DNA of 19,315 nucleotides from positions 1 to 19,315 of the forward strand of contig JAOUQB010000009.1 in assembly GCA_029879555.1 (NCBI GenBank). The letters run 5' to 3'. Numbering within the stretch: the stretch's first letter is position 1; each line of letters starts with the position of its first letter. A model generated the notes under the pieces. It ran no database searches. It was given only the letters and a program-made list of their open reading frames with translations, and had not been told where the DNA came from. The position numbers and the translations under genes are program-made. Positions 7,227 to 15,617 of this stretch are shown one piece after another. The DNA is from Nitrospirota bacterium. Lineage in GTDB: Bacteria > Nitrospirota > Nitrospiria > Nitrospirales > UBA8639.

Positions 7227-10200
7227 TTACGGCTCTCCTTCAAAAACAGGTTCTGCTCGATCACCATTGGGAACGTCAGCAGATGTGCCTTTCATTCGTT
7301 GCCCCAGCTTCCTAATGAGCACAAAAAATAGCGGCACAAAAAAGATGGCCAAAAAGGTAGCCGCTAGCATTCCCCCGAATACGCCGGTCCCGATGGAATG
7401 GCGACTGGCGGCACCCGCTCCAGAGGCCACGACCAGAGGCACCACGCCTAGAATAAAAGCCATGGAAGTCATGATGATCGGACGAAATCGAAGACGGACG
7501 GCTTCTAACGCCGACTCGACAAGCGGCATGCCCCCCTGGTAGCGATGATTCGCAAATTCCACGATCAGAATCGCGTTCCGTGCGGCCAACCCAATCAACG
7601 TGACTAAGCCGATTTGAAAATAAATGTCATTGCTCAAGCCCCGCATCCACACGGCAGACAAGGCCCCGAAGATGCCGAAGGGCACTGCAAGTATCACGGC
7701 AAACGGAACTGACCAGCTCTCGTACAGGGCCGCCAGAACGAGAAAGACCATGAGCAACCCGAAGGCAAAGGCAAAGATGGACTCCGACCCGGTCTTCCGT
7801 TCCTGGAAGGAGATCCCGCTCCAATCGATATCGAACCCTTGGGGAATTAAGATCTCCTGAGCCACGCGCTCCAAGGCATCAAGCGCTTCACCTGAACTAT
7901 ATCCCGGAGCCGCGGCACCCAATACGGAAGCGGTATTATATCCATTGAAATGCGTCACGGTGTCCGGCCCACTGGTAAATTCCGTGCTGACCACCGTATC
8001 AAGCGGAATCATCGTTGATCCCTTGGTATTCTGCGCCCGCACATAGATTTTTCTGATGTCATCTGGATTCGACCGGAATTCAGGTAAGGCCTCCGTCTGC
8101 ACCCGATAGACCCGTCCAAACTTGATAAAATCGTTGATATACAAATTGCCAAAATACGCTTGCAACGTATCAAACACCTCGGAGATGGGAACCCCTAAGG
8201 CTTTGGCGCGTTCCCGATCTACATGGGCATACAATCGCGGCGCCGTCACGCGAAAACTTGTGCCAATCGCACCAATGGCTGGATCTTGCTGCGCTGTATT
8301 GACGAATTCTTGGGTCACGGCAGCAAATTTTTTGAAATCTCCACCGCTAGGATCTTGTAATTGAAGGGAAAATCCACCGGTCGCGCCCAACCCGCGAATG
8401 GAAGGGGCATTAAAGGCCAGGATCAAGGCTTCGGGAATTTCCGCAAACTTCTGAAAGGCTTTTCCAATCAAGGCTGTGACGTGCTGGTCAGGTCGAGTGC
8501 GATTATCCCAATGATGGAGCGGCACAAACATGGTCGCTTGATTGGCTCCTCGAGTGTTAAAGACAAAATTTTGCCCTGCAAGCGCATCTGTCGAATGCAC
8601 TTCCGGAACGGAAAGAAAATACTCTTCCACCTTGTGAAGCACTTCAAGGGTTCGTTGCTTTGAAGCACCATCCGGCAATTGAACGATGGAAATAAAATAC
8701 CCCTGATCTTCTTCGGGCAAAAAGCTTGACGGAAGGGCTTGAAACAGGCCCCCGCTCACAAAGAGGAGCACCCCAAAGATGGCAAGGGACAGGACAGAAT
8801 GCTTGAGAATTCTGCCAACGCTTCCTACATAGCGATTCTGGGTCCAATCAAATCCCTGATTAAATCTCTTCCAAAACCAGCCCTCCCGTTCCTGCTTCGG
8901 CTTAAGAATCAACGCACACAATGCAGGGCTTAAGGTCAGCGCAACGACGCCGGAAAGGACCACAGCCAGGGTAATGGTAATGGCAAATTGTTGGTAGAGT
9001 TCACCAGTAATGCCTCCCAAAAAGGCCACGGGCAGAAACACCGCAGCCAGCACCACGACCAGCGCAATGACCGGTCCTGTCACTTCCGACATCGCCAATT
9101 TGGCCGCTTCCCTTGGATGACGGCCTTCCTGAATGTGACGGGCGACATTTTCCACAACCACAATGGCATCATCCACGACAATCCCAATGGCCAACACCAT
9201 CCCGAAAAGAGTCAGAGTATTAATCGAAAATCCGAGAGCCACCATACCCGCAAACGTCCCAATCAGTGACACAGGAACGGCTACCGCTGGGATGACGGTC
9301 GCCCGCCAGCTTTGGAGAAAGAGGTAGACGACTAGAATAACCAAGACCAACGCCTCACCCAACGTTTTCACCACTTGTTGAATCGAGACTTCAATAAATC
9401 TCGTCGTATCGTACGGAATATCGTATGAAACACCGGCTGGAAAAATAGTAACCAGCTTATTCATCTCTTCCCGGACCCGTTTCACGGTTTCAAGGGCATT
9501 GGCTCCTGGCGCAAGAAACGTCAGGAGGAACACATTGGGCTTGCCATTCCACCGTCCCTCGAGATCATAGGACTGCGCGCCAAGTTCGACCCTAGCCACT
9601 TCGCCGAGCCGAACCATGGAGCCATCCGGAAAGGCCCTCACAATCATATTTTCGAATTCTTTGGCATCGCTCATTCGTCCCTGAGTAATCACAGGAATGG
9701 TCATCTCCGTTCCTTGAGGAGCCGGTTCACGCCCAATCCGTCCAGCTGGAAAATCCCGGTTTTGTTCGCGCACGACATTCGCGATATCAGTGGGCGTCAC
9801 ATCAAGTTGGGCCATTCGGATCGGATCCAGAATCAGCCGCATGGAGTAATTCTGTCCTCCAAAGATCACCGCATCCCCAACTCCAGGAAGCCGTTTGATG
9901 GTGTCCACGATCCGCAGGATCGCGAAATTTGAGAGGAAGATCGTATCCTGACGAGGGTCACTGGAACTCAGCGCCACCACCGCCAACAAGTCTGGAGAAA
10001 CTTTTTTGACGGTGATGCCCTGTCGGACAACCTCTGGCGGAAGCTGTGGCTCGGCCAATCGTTGTCGGTTTTGAGTTTGGACTTGAGCGATATCGACATC
10101 TGTCCCAATTTCAAAGGTCAATCGAATCGTCATATGACCATCATTCGTACTCGAAGAATCGTAATACAGGAGATTATCAATTCCTGGAAGTTGCACCTCA

Positions 10201-10397
10201 ATCGGTCGTGCCACGGCCTCAGCCACGACTTCTGCACTGGCTCCAGGGTAATCAGCTTCGATTTGGACGACGGGCGGAGTAATCTCCGGAAATTGGGCGA
10301 CCGGGAGAATCCGGAGCGATACGAGTCCTACCACCACGATCACAATGGATATGACCGTGGCAAAGATCGGTCGGTCGATAAAGAAATGGGAACTCAC
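7227..10397 (-). CDS. RND multidrug efflux pump, AcrB/MexB-like (HAE1)
   Basis: A 1056-residue inner-membrane transporter of full HAE1 length that exports hydrophobic and amphiphilic compounds using proton flux. The TM4 proton-relay pair is present as D409-D410 in GIVVDDAIVVVENV. TM10 carries GLAARNAILIVEF, where E. coli AcrB has the essential Lys940; here the residue at position 940 is Arg (codon CGG). The following RPIIMTS corresponds to AcrB R971 to T978. The two large periplasmic porter and docking loops lie at about residues 30-340 and 560-870. The start overlaps the adaptor stop by 4 bp (ATGA), and the stop is 1 bp before the outer-membrane factor start, so the three are translationally coupled. 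Substrates cannot be read from the sequence. The context suggests aromatic or quinone-like compounds. Confidence 0.96.
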   Translation of the reverse strand: MSSHFFIDRPIFATVISIVIVVVGLVSLRILPVAQFPEITPPVVQIEADYPGASAEVVAEAVARPIEVQLPGIDNLLYYDSSSTNDGHMTIRLTFEIGTDVDIAQVQTQNRQRLAEPQLPPEVVRQGITVKKVSPDLLAVVALSSSDPRQDTIFLSNFAILRIVDTIKRLPGVGDAVIFGGQNYSMRLILDPIRMAQLDVTPTDIANVVREQNRDFPAGRIGREPAPQGTEMTIPVITQGRMSDAKEFENMIVRAFPDGSMVRLGEVARVELGAQSYDLEGRWNGKPNVFLLTFLAPGANALETVKRVREEMNKLVTIFPAGVSYDIPYDTTRFIEVSIQQVVKTLGEALVLVILVVYLFLQSWRATVIPAVAVPVSLIGTFAGMVALGFSINTLTLFGMVLAIGIVVDDAIVVVENVARHIQEGRHPREAAKLAMSEVTGPVIALVVVLAAVFLPVAFLGGITGELYQQFAITITLAVVLSGVVALTLSPALCALILKPKQEREGWFWKRFNQGFDWTQNRYVGSVGRILKHSVLSLAIFGVLLFVSGGLFQALPSSFLPEEDQGYFISIVQLPDGASKQRTLEVLHKVEEYFLSVPEVHSTDALAGQNFVFNTRGANQATMFVPLHHWDNRTRPDQHVTALIGKAFQKFAEIPEALILAFNAPSIRGLGATGGFSLQLQDPSGGDFKKFAAVTQEFVNTAQQDPAIGAIGTSFRVTAPRLYAHVDRERAKALGVPISEVFDTLQAYFGNLYINDFIKFGRVYRVQTEALPEFRSNPDDIRKIYVRAQNTKGSTMIPLDTVVSTEFTSGPDTVTHFNGYNTASVLGAAAPGYSSGEALDALERVAQEILIPQGFDIDWSGISFQERKTGSESIFAFAFGLLMVFLVLAALYESWSVPFAVILAVPFGIFGALSAVWMRGLSNDIYFQIGLVTLIGLAARNAILIVEFANHRYQGGMPLVESALEAVRLRFRPIIMTSMAFILGVVPLVVASGAGAASRHSIGTGVFGGMLAATFLAIFFVPLFFVLIRKLGQRMKGTSADVPNGDRAEPVFEGEP

Positions 10398-11674
10398 GAC
10401 GTCTCCTGCGTTGTTTCAGGAGGAATAGGATTTTCCTGGCTCGGGCTTTCCGTTGTAGATTTCCCATTCTGGAATGGAACCGGATTGACCTGCACCCCCG
10501 GTTGAATACGATGAAACCCTTCCACCACCAACCGTTCTCCCGGTTGGAGACCTTCTTCAATCAACCAGTCACTCCCCTTCCAACTCGTGGCTTGCACCTC
10601 ACGCACCTCGATCGTTTCGTCAGCACCGACGATATTCACAAAGGTTCCTGTGGGGCCCTGCTGAACGGCACGCTGTGGAATCAAAATCGCATTAGTCCGT
10701 ATATAGCCCTTGAGACGAATTCTGACGAACTGTCCGGGATAAAAATAGGATTGTCCAGGAGAAAAACCTCCTTCGGGATTGGGAAAGACAAACCTTCCCT
10801 GGAGAGTTCCCGTCGCTGCCCGGAGACCGACATCGGCAAAATCCAACTGTCCTTCGTACGGATACACACTCCCATCTGCAAATGTCATGACCCCCCGTAA
10901 TTGAAAGAGTTCAGGTCTCTGAACTTTTTGTTCAGCCAATTCACGCCGACGCCGCAACAGATAGCTTTCCGGGACCGACACATTCACATACATGGGATCT
11001 AACTGATCGATGGTCGTCAACAGATCGGTCTGAGCCGACACTAACCGTCCTTCATAAAACCGGCTACGTCCGATGCGGCCATGGACAGGAGCGGTTACCA
11101 CGGTGTTTCCCAGATCAAATTTCGACTTCACTAAATCACCCTGCGCAGACTCCAAGGCCGCCTTCGCGGCCAATTGTTCAGCCACCGCATCATCGACATC
11201 TTTTTGGCTGACGGCTTGCTCTTCCAGAAGCGGTTTCACTCTTGCCAAGTTCTGGTTGGCCTGAACGAACTTGGCCTGGGCTTGCGTCACTTTGGCTTTG
11301 GCACTGAGAAAATCACCTTTAAACGGCACGGGATCAATCAGGTATAATCGATCACCTTTTTTGACGTTGCGGCCTTCGGTAAAAAATACTTCCTTAATGA
11401 TACCCGTGACCTGTACTCGAATTTCCACCGGACGAAAGGCTTCCGTCTGGCCGATAAACTCAGGTTCATCCGTCACCGTCTGGGTCGTCACCGTCACCAC
11501 TTCCACGATCGGTGGTGGCGGGTTCGGCGCTGGACCTGTTTCCTGTTTGCACGCTGAGAAGCTCAGGAGAAGACACACCAAGATAGAAATCAACGTTGAA
11601 GACGCAGGGGTTCTTACGTCGTGCCTCTGTTTCACTCTATTCATCATGAGGAACCCTGCGATAATTTGCTGCAC
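10394..11674 (-). CDS. RND periplasmic adaptor lipoprotein (AcrA/MexA-like)
   Basis: The membrane-fusion protein bridging pump and outer-membrane channel, 426 residues from the longest start. That start is a GTG (11674). ATGs at 11647 and 11644 are equally possible and leave the same signal peptide core. A lipoprotein signal ends at F-S-A-C (Cys42 of the long form), followed by a proline-rich linker. Then come the first lipoyl half (about 57-115), the alpha-hairpin (about 120-185), the second lipoyl half (NTVVTAPVHGRIG, about 190-205), the beta-barrel and the membrane-proximal domain. The C-terminus is a Pro/Thr/Glu-rich tail. It begins 48 bp after the SnoaL-like gene, which links the pump to the detoxification genes upstream. 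Confidence 0.93.
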   Translation of the reverse strand: MQQIIAGFLMMNRVKQRHDVRTPASSTLISILVCLLLSFSACKQETGPAPNPPPPIVEVVTVTTQTVTDEPEFIGQTEAFRPVEIRVQVTGIIKEVFFTEGRNVKKGDRLYLIDPVPFKGDFLSAKAKVTQAQAKFVQANQNLARVKPLLEEQAVSQKDVDDAVAEQLAAKAALESAQGDLVKSKFDLGNTVVTAPVHGRIGRSRFYEGRLVSAQTDLLTTIDQLDPMYVNVSVPESYLLRRRRELAEQKVQRPELFQLRGVMTFADGSVYPYEGQLDFADVGLRAATGTLQGRFVFPNPEGGFSPGQSYFYPGQFVRIRLKGYIRTNAILIPQRAVQQGPTGTFVNIVGADETIEVREVQATSWKGSDWLIEEGLQPGERLVVEGFHRIQPGVQVNPVPFQNGKSTTESPSQENPIPPETTQETS

Positions 11675-11722
11675 TGTGTTCTCTTCTTGTCAACACGATC
11701 ACGACCCACAACACTGGGACTT

Positions 11723-12073
11723 TTAACCATGATAAAAATCTTCCCGCACAATCTTCCCATGTTCCCAGGTCTGCACGGCCACCTGCTGCATCTTCACGCG
11801 ATTGCCATCTTTAAACGTAAAATCAAAGGACCATTCCACCGCCGCGTGATCGCCCTCGACGATCACTCTCCCAACTTGCGCACCATGAAACTCATGAACA
11901 TTGTCGAGAAATTGTATTTCATATTCTCGATTCACCTGTTTCCCGACCCGCTCGTCTGTTCGATTTTCGCTCATGACCACATGGTCGGCATAATACGCAT
12001 CAAACGTTTCTAGGATTTTTCCGGTTACAATTCCGTCGATGACCGCTTGGACGTGTGGCTTAATACTCATCAT
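11723..12073 (-). CDS. SnoaL-like / NTF2-fold protein
   Basis: A 116-residue single-domain protein with the SnoaL/NTF2-like cone fold pattern: an N-terminal helix pair (VQAVIDGIVTGKILETFDAYYADHV) and then four strands including AAVEWSFDFTF and VAVQTWEHGKIVREDFY. Members are cyclases, isomerases or hydrolases acting on aromatic or polyketide-like molecules, or plain binding proteins; no function can be assigned here. It has no signal peptide, so it is cytoplasmic. AAGGAG precedes two adjacent ATGs (12073 and 12070); the second has the better spacing. It lies between the hydroquinone reductase and the efflux adaptor, with gaps of about 50 bp on each side. Confidence 0.8.
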   Translation of the reverse strand: MMSIKPHVQAVIDGIVTGKILETFDAYYADHVVMSENRTDERVGKQVNREYEIQFLDNVHEFHGAQVGRVIVEGDHAAVEWSFDFTFKDGNRVKMQQVAVQTWEHGKIVREDFYHG

Positions 12074-12090
12074 TCGTGCTCCTTTTCCTT

Positions 12091-12110
12091 CATTTTGTCA
12101 TGATAAAATG
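12091..12110. promoter_or_regulatory. 20-bp near-perfect A/T-rich palindrome
   Basis: The halves CATTTTGTCA and TGATAAAATG match as inverted copies at nine of ten positions. The site lies in the 52-bp gap just upstream of the ribosome-binding site of the SnoaL-like gene. It has no loop and few G-C pairs, so it looks like a protein-binding site more than a terminator. The regulator is unknown. It does not match the repeat at the marR promoter. Confidence 0.4.
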
Positions 12111-12125
12111 GATGATGTGAACTTC

Positions 12126-13064
12126 TCATAACGTTTCTCGTCCGTGTGGCGCGAAAAGATCCTGGTCTGGACCAAGTGGGACAATGCCAGTGGGATTAAT
12201 ATCATCATGGGTGATGTAGTAATGACGCTTGATATGATCGAAATTCACGGTTTCAGCAATTCCCTCTTGCTGATAGAGGTCTTTGAGATACCCAAATAGA
12301 TTCGGGTAATCGACGATGCGCCGAAGATTGCATTTAAAATGTCCATGATAGACCGCATCGAAGCGAATTAAGGTGACGAAGAACCGCCAATCAGTTTCGA
12401 CGATCTGTTGACCAAAGAGATAGCGCTGAGTGGAGAGTCGTCGTTCCATCTGGTCCAACGCGTCAAAAAGCTCATTTACGGCTTGTTCATAGGCGGCTTG
12501 GGTTGTCGCAAAACCGGCGCGATACACCCCATTATTCACCTGTTCATACATAAAGGCGTTGAGCTCATCAATTTCCGTCCTCAAATCATTGGGATACAAA
12601 TCGAGTGGACTGTCGGTGAAACGATGGAATGCCTGATTGAGCATACGCATGATATCGTCATCAGAGTTACTGACTATTCTTTTCGTGTCCCTATCCCACA
12701 ACACCGGCACAGTGACACGTGCCTGGTAGCGTGGATCAGTGGCTCTATACGCCTCACTGAGAAACTGAAACCCATTGACTGGATCTGCGGTCTGCCCCGG
12801 TCCATCTCGAAAGACCCATCCTCGATCATCCCGAATGGGATCGACCGCCGTCATCCCCACTACCTGTTCTAAGTGTTTCAGCCTTCGAACAATAATGGTT
12901 CGATGCGCCCACGGACAGGCCCATGAGACATACAGATGATAGCGTCCTTTAGCCGCAGGGTAGGCGGAGCTCCCATCATCCGTTATCCAACTTCGAAACG
13001 CATCTTCTTGACGATCATATTCGCCCCCTGCCGTTTGTTCTTCCGGAAACTGTGCTTGCGTCAT
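12126..13064 (-). CDS. glutathionyl-hydroquinone reductase (YqjG/ECM4 family)
   Basis: A 312-residue Xi-class glutathione transferase that reduces glutathionyl-hydroquinones to free hydroquinones. An N-terminal thioredoxin-like domain holds the catalytic C50 in the family motif CPWAHRT, after YHLYVSWA. The DPIRDDRGW segment that follows is also typical. The C-terminal helical domain includes YLFGQQIVETDWRFFVTLIRFD and the YPNLFGYLKDLYQ signature. I chose the ATG at 13064, which forms a 4-bp ATGA overlap with the pirin stop; the longer frame starts with TTG at 13085 and has no advantage. It needs glutathione or a similar thiol. Coupling to pirin and neighbouring VOC enzymes points to quinone or catechol detoxification. 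Confidence 0.93.
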   Translation of the reverse strand: MTQAQFPEEQTAGGEYDRQEDAFRSWITDDGSSAYPAAKGRYHLYVSWACPWAHRTIIVRRLKHLEQVVGMTAVDPIRDDRGWVFRDGPGQTADPVNGFQFLSEAYRATDPRYQARVTVPVLWDRDTKRIVSNSDDDIMRMLNQAFHRFTDSPLDLYPNDLRTEIDELNAFMYEQVNNGVYRAGFATTQAAYEQAVNELFDALDQMERRLSTQRYLFGQQIVETDWRFFVTLIRFDAVYHGHFKCNLRRIVDYPNLFGYLKDLYQQEGIAETVNFDHIKRHYYITHDDINPTGIVPLGPDQDLFAPHGRETL

Positions 13065-13939
13065 GATCGAACCTGTTCTTGCCAAATAAACGTTCCTCGC
13101 CTGAGATCCGATAATGCCTGTTGAATTTCCTCCTTCGTGTTCATGACAAACGGCCCATAGCGGGCAATCGGTTCATGCAGAGGCTGTGCAGAAATAAGCA
13201 ACAACCGGACCGGCTCTTCTCCAGTCACGATCTGCACGACATCCCCATCCTCCCACACAACCAGGGCTGGCTTGGCAACCCATTGCTGGGCTCCGCGTTC
13301 ATCCCCCACAAAAGCCGCACGTCCTTCGAACACATAGGCAAAGGCCGTATGCCCCTGTGCAACTGCATGTGTGAAGGTCGTGCCTGCAGGTATGCGCACA
13401 TCCAGATAAGTGGGCTTGGCCGCAATACCCGTCACTGCTCCTTCGGTTCCAGCCACGAGTCCGGCAATCACCCGAATAGTGGCCCCATCCTCGGTGATGA
13501 TTTCCGGAATCGTGTGGGACGGGATATCTTGATAGCGCGGCTGGGTCATCTTGAGTTGCGCCGGAAGATTGACCCACAGTTGAAAGCCACCATTGCCTTC
13601 CGGACGGACCTGGGGCATTTCCTCATGCAGAATGCCCCCGCCTGCCGTCATCCATTGCACATCACCCGCTCCGATGCTCCCGGCGTTGCCCAGCGTGTCC
13701 CGATGATGCACTTCTCCAGTCAACATATAGGTCACGGTTTCAATGCCGCGATGGGGGTGCATGGGAAACCCGGCTTCATAGTCCTCCGCTTTTGGTGACC
13801 CAAAATGATCAAAGAGCAGGAAGGGATCAAGATAATTCAATTGCTCTCCTCCCAGACTTCGCTTCAGCCGTACACCGGCTCCTTCAATCACCGGTACCGG
13901 TTCAATGATCGTGCGTATTGTTCTCATGGTATTGTTCAT
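13061..13939 (-). CDS. pirin family bicupin protein
   Basis: A 292-residue cytoplasmic protein with two cupin domains. The N-terminal pirin cupin keeps all four metal ligands expected from human pirin and E. coli YhhW: H61 and H63 (FPMHPHRGIET), H105 and E107 (GGILHEEMPQ). Some members oxidise quercetin-type catechols; others are redox-sensitive regulators. Retention of the full metal site favours an iron-dependent enzyme, though the substrate is unknown. A strong GGAGG ribosome-binding site lies 8 bases before the ATG. The stop overlaps the hydroquinone reductase start by 4 bp, so the two are probably made in fixed proportion. Confidence 0.93.
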   Translation of the reverse strand: MNNTMRTIRTIIEPVPVIEGAGVRLKRSLGGEQLNYLDPFLLFDHFGSPKAEDYEAGFPMHPHRGIETVTYMLTGEVHHRDTLGNAGSIGAGDVQWMTAGGGILHEEMPQVRPEGNGGFQLWVNLPAQLKMTQPRYQDIPSHTIPEIITEDGATIRVIAGLVAGTEGAVTGIAAKPTYLDVRIPAGTTFTHAVAQGHTAFAYVFEGRAAFVGDERGAQQWVAKPALVVWEDGDVVQIVTGEEPVRLLLISAQPLHEPIARYGPFVMNTKEEIQQALSDLRRGTFIWQEQVRS

Positions 13940-13995
13940 GATGATGGCCTCCTACCTCACTCACGTCATCAAGACCCTTCATGTGCATGCATTTT

Positions 13996-14421
13996 TTAGA
14001 CAGAAGGGCTATTGGCCCCAAACGTGATTCCGATATCCTGGACCTCCCGATACGGCAACAACCAAACCAGTGACTCATCTTGGAGATCACCCACCTGAAT
14101 ACGGTTGCCCCATGGATCCCGAAAATCACAACGGAAATCTGGATGTACCTCTAGCCCATATTTTTTAGTAAGCTTTTCTCGAACTTCCTTAATTTGCGCG
14201 TCATCCCTGACCATGATTCCAAAATGCTTGCTTCGGTCAGGTTGCAACTCTTTCACTTCAAAAATGGCCAGAAATTGGTGCTCACCAAGCTTACACCACG
14301 CCGCCCCTTCACCCCCACGTAACATTTCTAGATTAAAGACATCAGCATAAAACTCAACCGCTTTTTTCGCATCATCCACTTCGATCACCACATGATTCGC
14401 ACCATACACTTGAACAGCCAT
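13996..14421 (-). CDS. VOC superfamily protein, altered metal site
   Basis: A 141-residue glyoxalase/bleomycin-resistance/dioxygenase fold protein with two beta-alpha-beta-beta-beta modules. I chose the ATG at 14421 because AAAGGAGAAGTG precedes it directly; the longer frame begins with a GTG at 14490 and adds 23 residues that do not fit the family. Ligand-like histidines are H10 (GANHVVIEV) and H66 (SKHFGIMV). The last ligand position, normally Glu in DPWGNRIE, is Q109 here. It may therefore have a modified metal site or serve as a binding protein. Its substrate is unknown. It sits 56 bp before pirin. Confidence 0.88.
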   Translation of the reverse strand: MAVQVYGANHVVIEVDDAKKAVEFYADVFNLEMLRGGEGAAWCKLGEHQFLAIFEVKELQPDRSKHFGIMVRDDAQIKEVREKLTKKYGLEVHPDFRCDFRDPWGNRIQVGDLQDESLVWLLPYREVQDIGITFGANSPSV

Positions 14422-14489
14422 CACTTCTTCTCCTTTCACAGAATGTCCAAATGAGCAGAGGCCAAACGTTTCCCATCCTTTACCGCTCA

Positions 14490-14936
14490 CTAAATATTAA
14501 GCGCCTTTATGGGCGCTAACACTGCCTTGGGATCTTTCCTCCAATCAATTTCCGGATCATCAACATACAACTCAACTTCATTGCCATCCGGATCTTTCAC
14601 ATACAAACTTTGGGAGACCGTATGATCACTCATGCCCAAAATCGGGATACCTCTTTGTTCAAGTTCATATTTTGCCGCACGTAACGCTTCAAGACTGTCT
14701 CCGATTTTGATACCAATGTGATACAACCCGAGTCTCACCCCAGTTGGTGAAGCCGGGGCTTCTCCCACTTCAATCAGGAGAATTTCATGATGCGTTCGCC
14801 CCGACGTCAAGGCGACAGCTTTCCCCCCGAATGTCCTCCCTATTTCTTGAAACCCCACCATATCTCGATAAAACAGCAGCGATCGTTCAAGATCTTTGAC
14901 ATACCAGACGACATGTCCTAAATAGTGGGCCTGCAT
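14490..14936 (-). CDS. VOC dioxygenase-like protein (catechol 2,3-dioxygenase type)
   Basis: A 148-residue VOC protein. The extradiol-type facial triad can be read as H8 (YLGHVVWYV), H73 (GLYHIGIKI) and E122 (DGNEVELYVD); E51 in HHEIL could be a fourth, glyoxalase-like ligand. The GLYHIGIK and DPDGNEVELY motifs resemble the CatE/MhqO-like enzymes that open catechol rings in Firmicutes. I chose the ATG at 14936, after GGAAGGA, because the fold begins there; the frame is open to an ATG at 14990 without a ribosome-binding site. It lies 75 bp after marR, which suits a direct MarR target. A lyase or isomerase activity remains possible. Confidence 0.88.
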   Translation of the reverse strand: MQAHYLGHVVWYVKDLERSLLFYRDMVGFQEIGRTFGGKAVALTSGRTHHEILLIEVGEAPASPTGVRLGLYHIGIKIGDSLEALRAAKYELEQRGIPILGMSDHTVSQSLYVKDPDGNEVELYVDDPEIDWRKDPKAVLAPIKALNI

Positions 14937-15011
14937 GGCGGTCGATCCTTCCCTTCTGCTCTTTCCCGATACTTCACTTATGATAACCATACGTGGGGCT
15001 TCGTTTGAGGC

Positions 15012-15581
15012 CTACACGTTCTGACCTTTCGGCCTTTTCATGGCCCTCAAAACCTGGGCTTTTGGTGCCTGCGACACACGCGAATCCGTCGATGGATTCT
15101 TCATACGCACAGAACCTGTGGTTGGCCCGTTCTCCGCCTCATTAAAACTATCGCGAAGCTGACACAGTAAACGTTTAACGACATCCACTTCACTCGGCTT
15201 TAAGGCCTGAACAAAAAACGGCTTCATATAGTCCGCATGGACCGGAAAAACTTGATCAAAAATGGCTTGTCCTTTTGGAGTCAATTGAATGTTGGTGGAT
15301 CGTCGATCCCCATCGACGGATTCGCGTTGGAGAAGCCCCCGTCTCTCTAGACGATCAAGCACCCCCGTTAACGTTCCCTTCGTCGTCAAGGTTTTTTCAG
15401 ATAGTTGGCCACAGGTCAGTCCCTCCGTCCCTTCCAGTTCGGCAATCACATCAAACTGCCCAGGCGTAAGGCCCAAAGATTGAATATGCCGATTGCCTAC
15501 CCGGTAAAAGGCGAGGTAGGCCTCAACCAACGGTCGCAGAAGACTTAAATAGGGATCATCCTGATAATCACGTATGGACAT
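15012..15581 (-). CDS. MarR family transcriptional regulator
   Basis: A 189-residue winged-helix regulator. Helices for dimerisation lie at about residues 5-35. The DNA-binding part is GLTPGQFDVIAELEG, LTCGQLSEKT, a recognition helix at about 65-80 (LTTKGTLTGVLDRLERRGLL) and a wing with DGDRRS at 90-95. C58 lies in the DNA-binding domain and C140 in the C-terminal helix; either could be a thiol sensor for quinones, but that is a guess. The C-terminal 40 residues, rich in Ser/Lys/Arg, are longer than usual. The start at 15581 has AAGGAG at ideal spacing; an upstream ATG at 15614 lacks one. It heads the co-directional gene run and has an operator-like repeat in its promoter. Confidence 0.93.
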   Translation of the reverse strand: MSIRDYQDDPYLSLLRPLVEAYLAFYRVGNRHIQSLGLTPGQFDVIAELEGTEGLTCGQLSEKTLTTKGTLTGVLDRLERRGLLQRESVDGDRRSTNIQLTPKGQAIFDQVFPVHADYMKPFFVQALKPSEVDVVKRLLCQLRDSFNEAENGPTTGSVRMKNPSTDSRVSQAPKAQVLRAMKRPKGQNV

Positions 15582-15617
15582 TGGCACTCCTTGATCGATT
15601 AACCACTTGGCCATTTC

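Noticed and set aside
11680..11700. TTGACA upstream of the efflux adaptor as a separate promoter
   Set aside because: On the - strand the -35 match is perfect, but nothing resembling a -10 box lies 16-18 bp downstream, so I do not call an internal promoter.
13065..13085. Longer start of the hydroquinone reductase
   Set aside because: It would begin with TTG and overlap pirin by 25 bp; the ATG at 13064 gives the common 4-bp overlap.
13121..13798. 225-codon + strand frame over the pirin gene
   Set aside because: Antisense to pirin, which has all four metal ligands, a ribosome-binding site and coupling to its neighbour; the opposing frame shows no recognisable domain.
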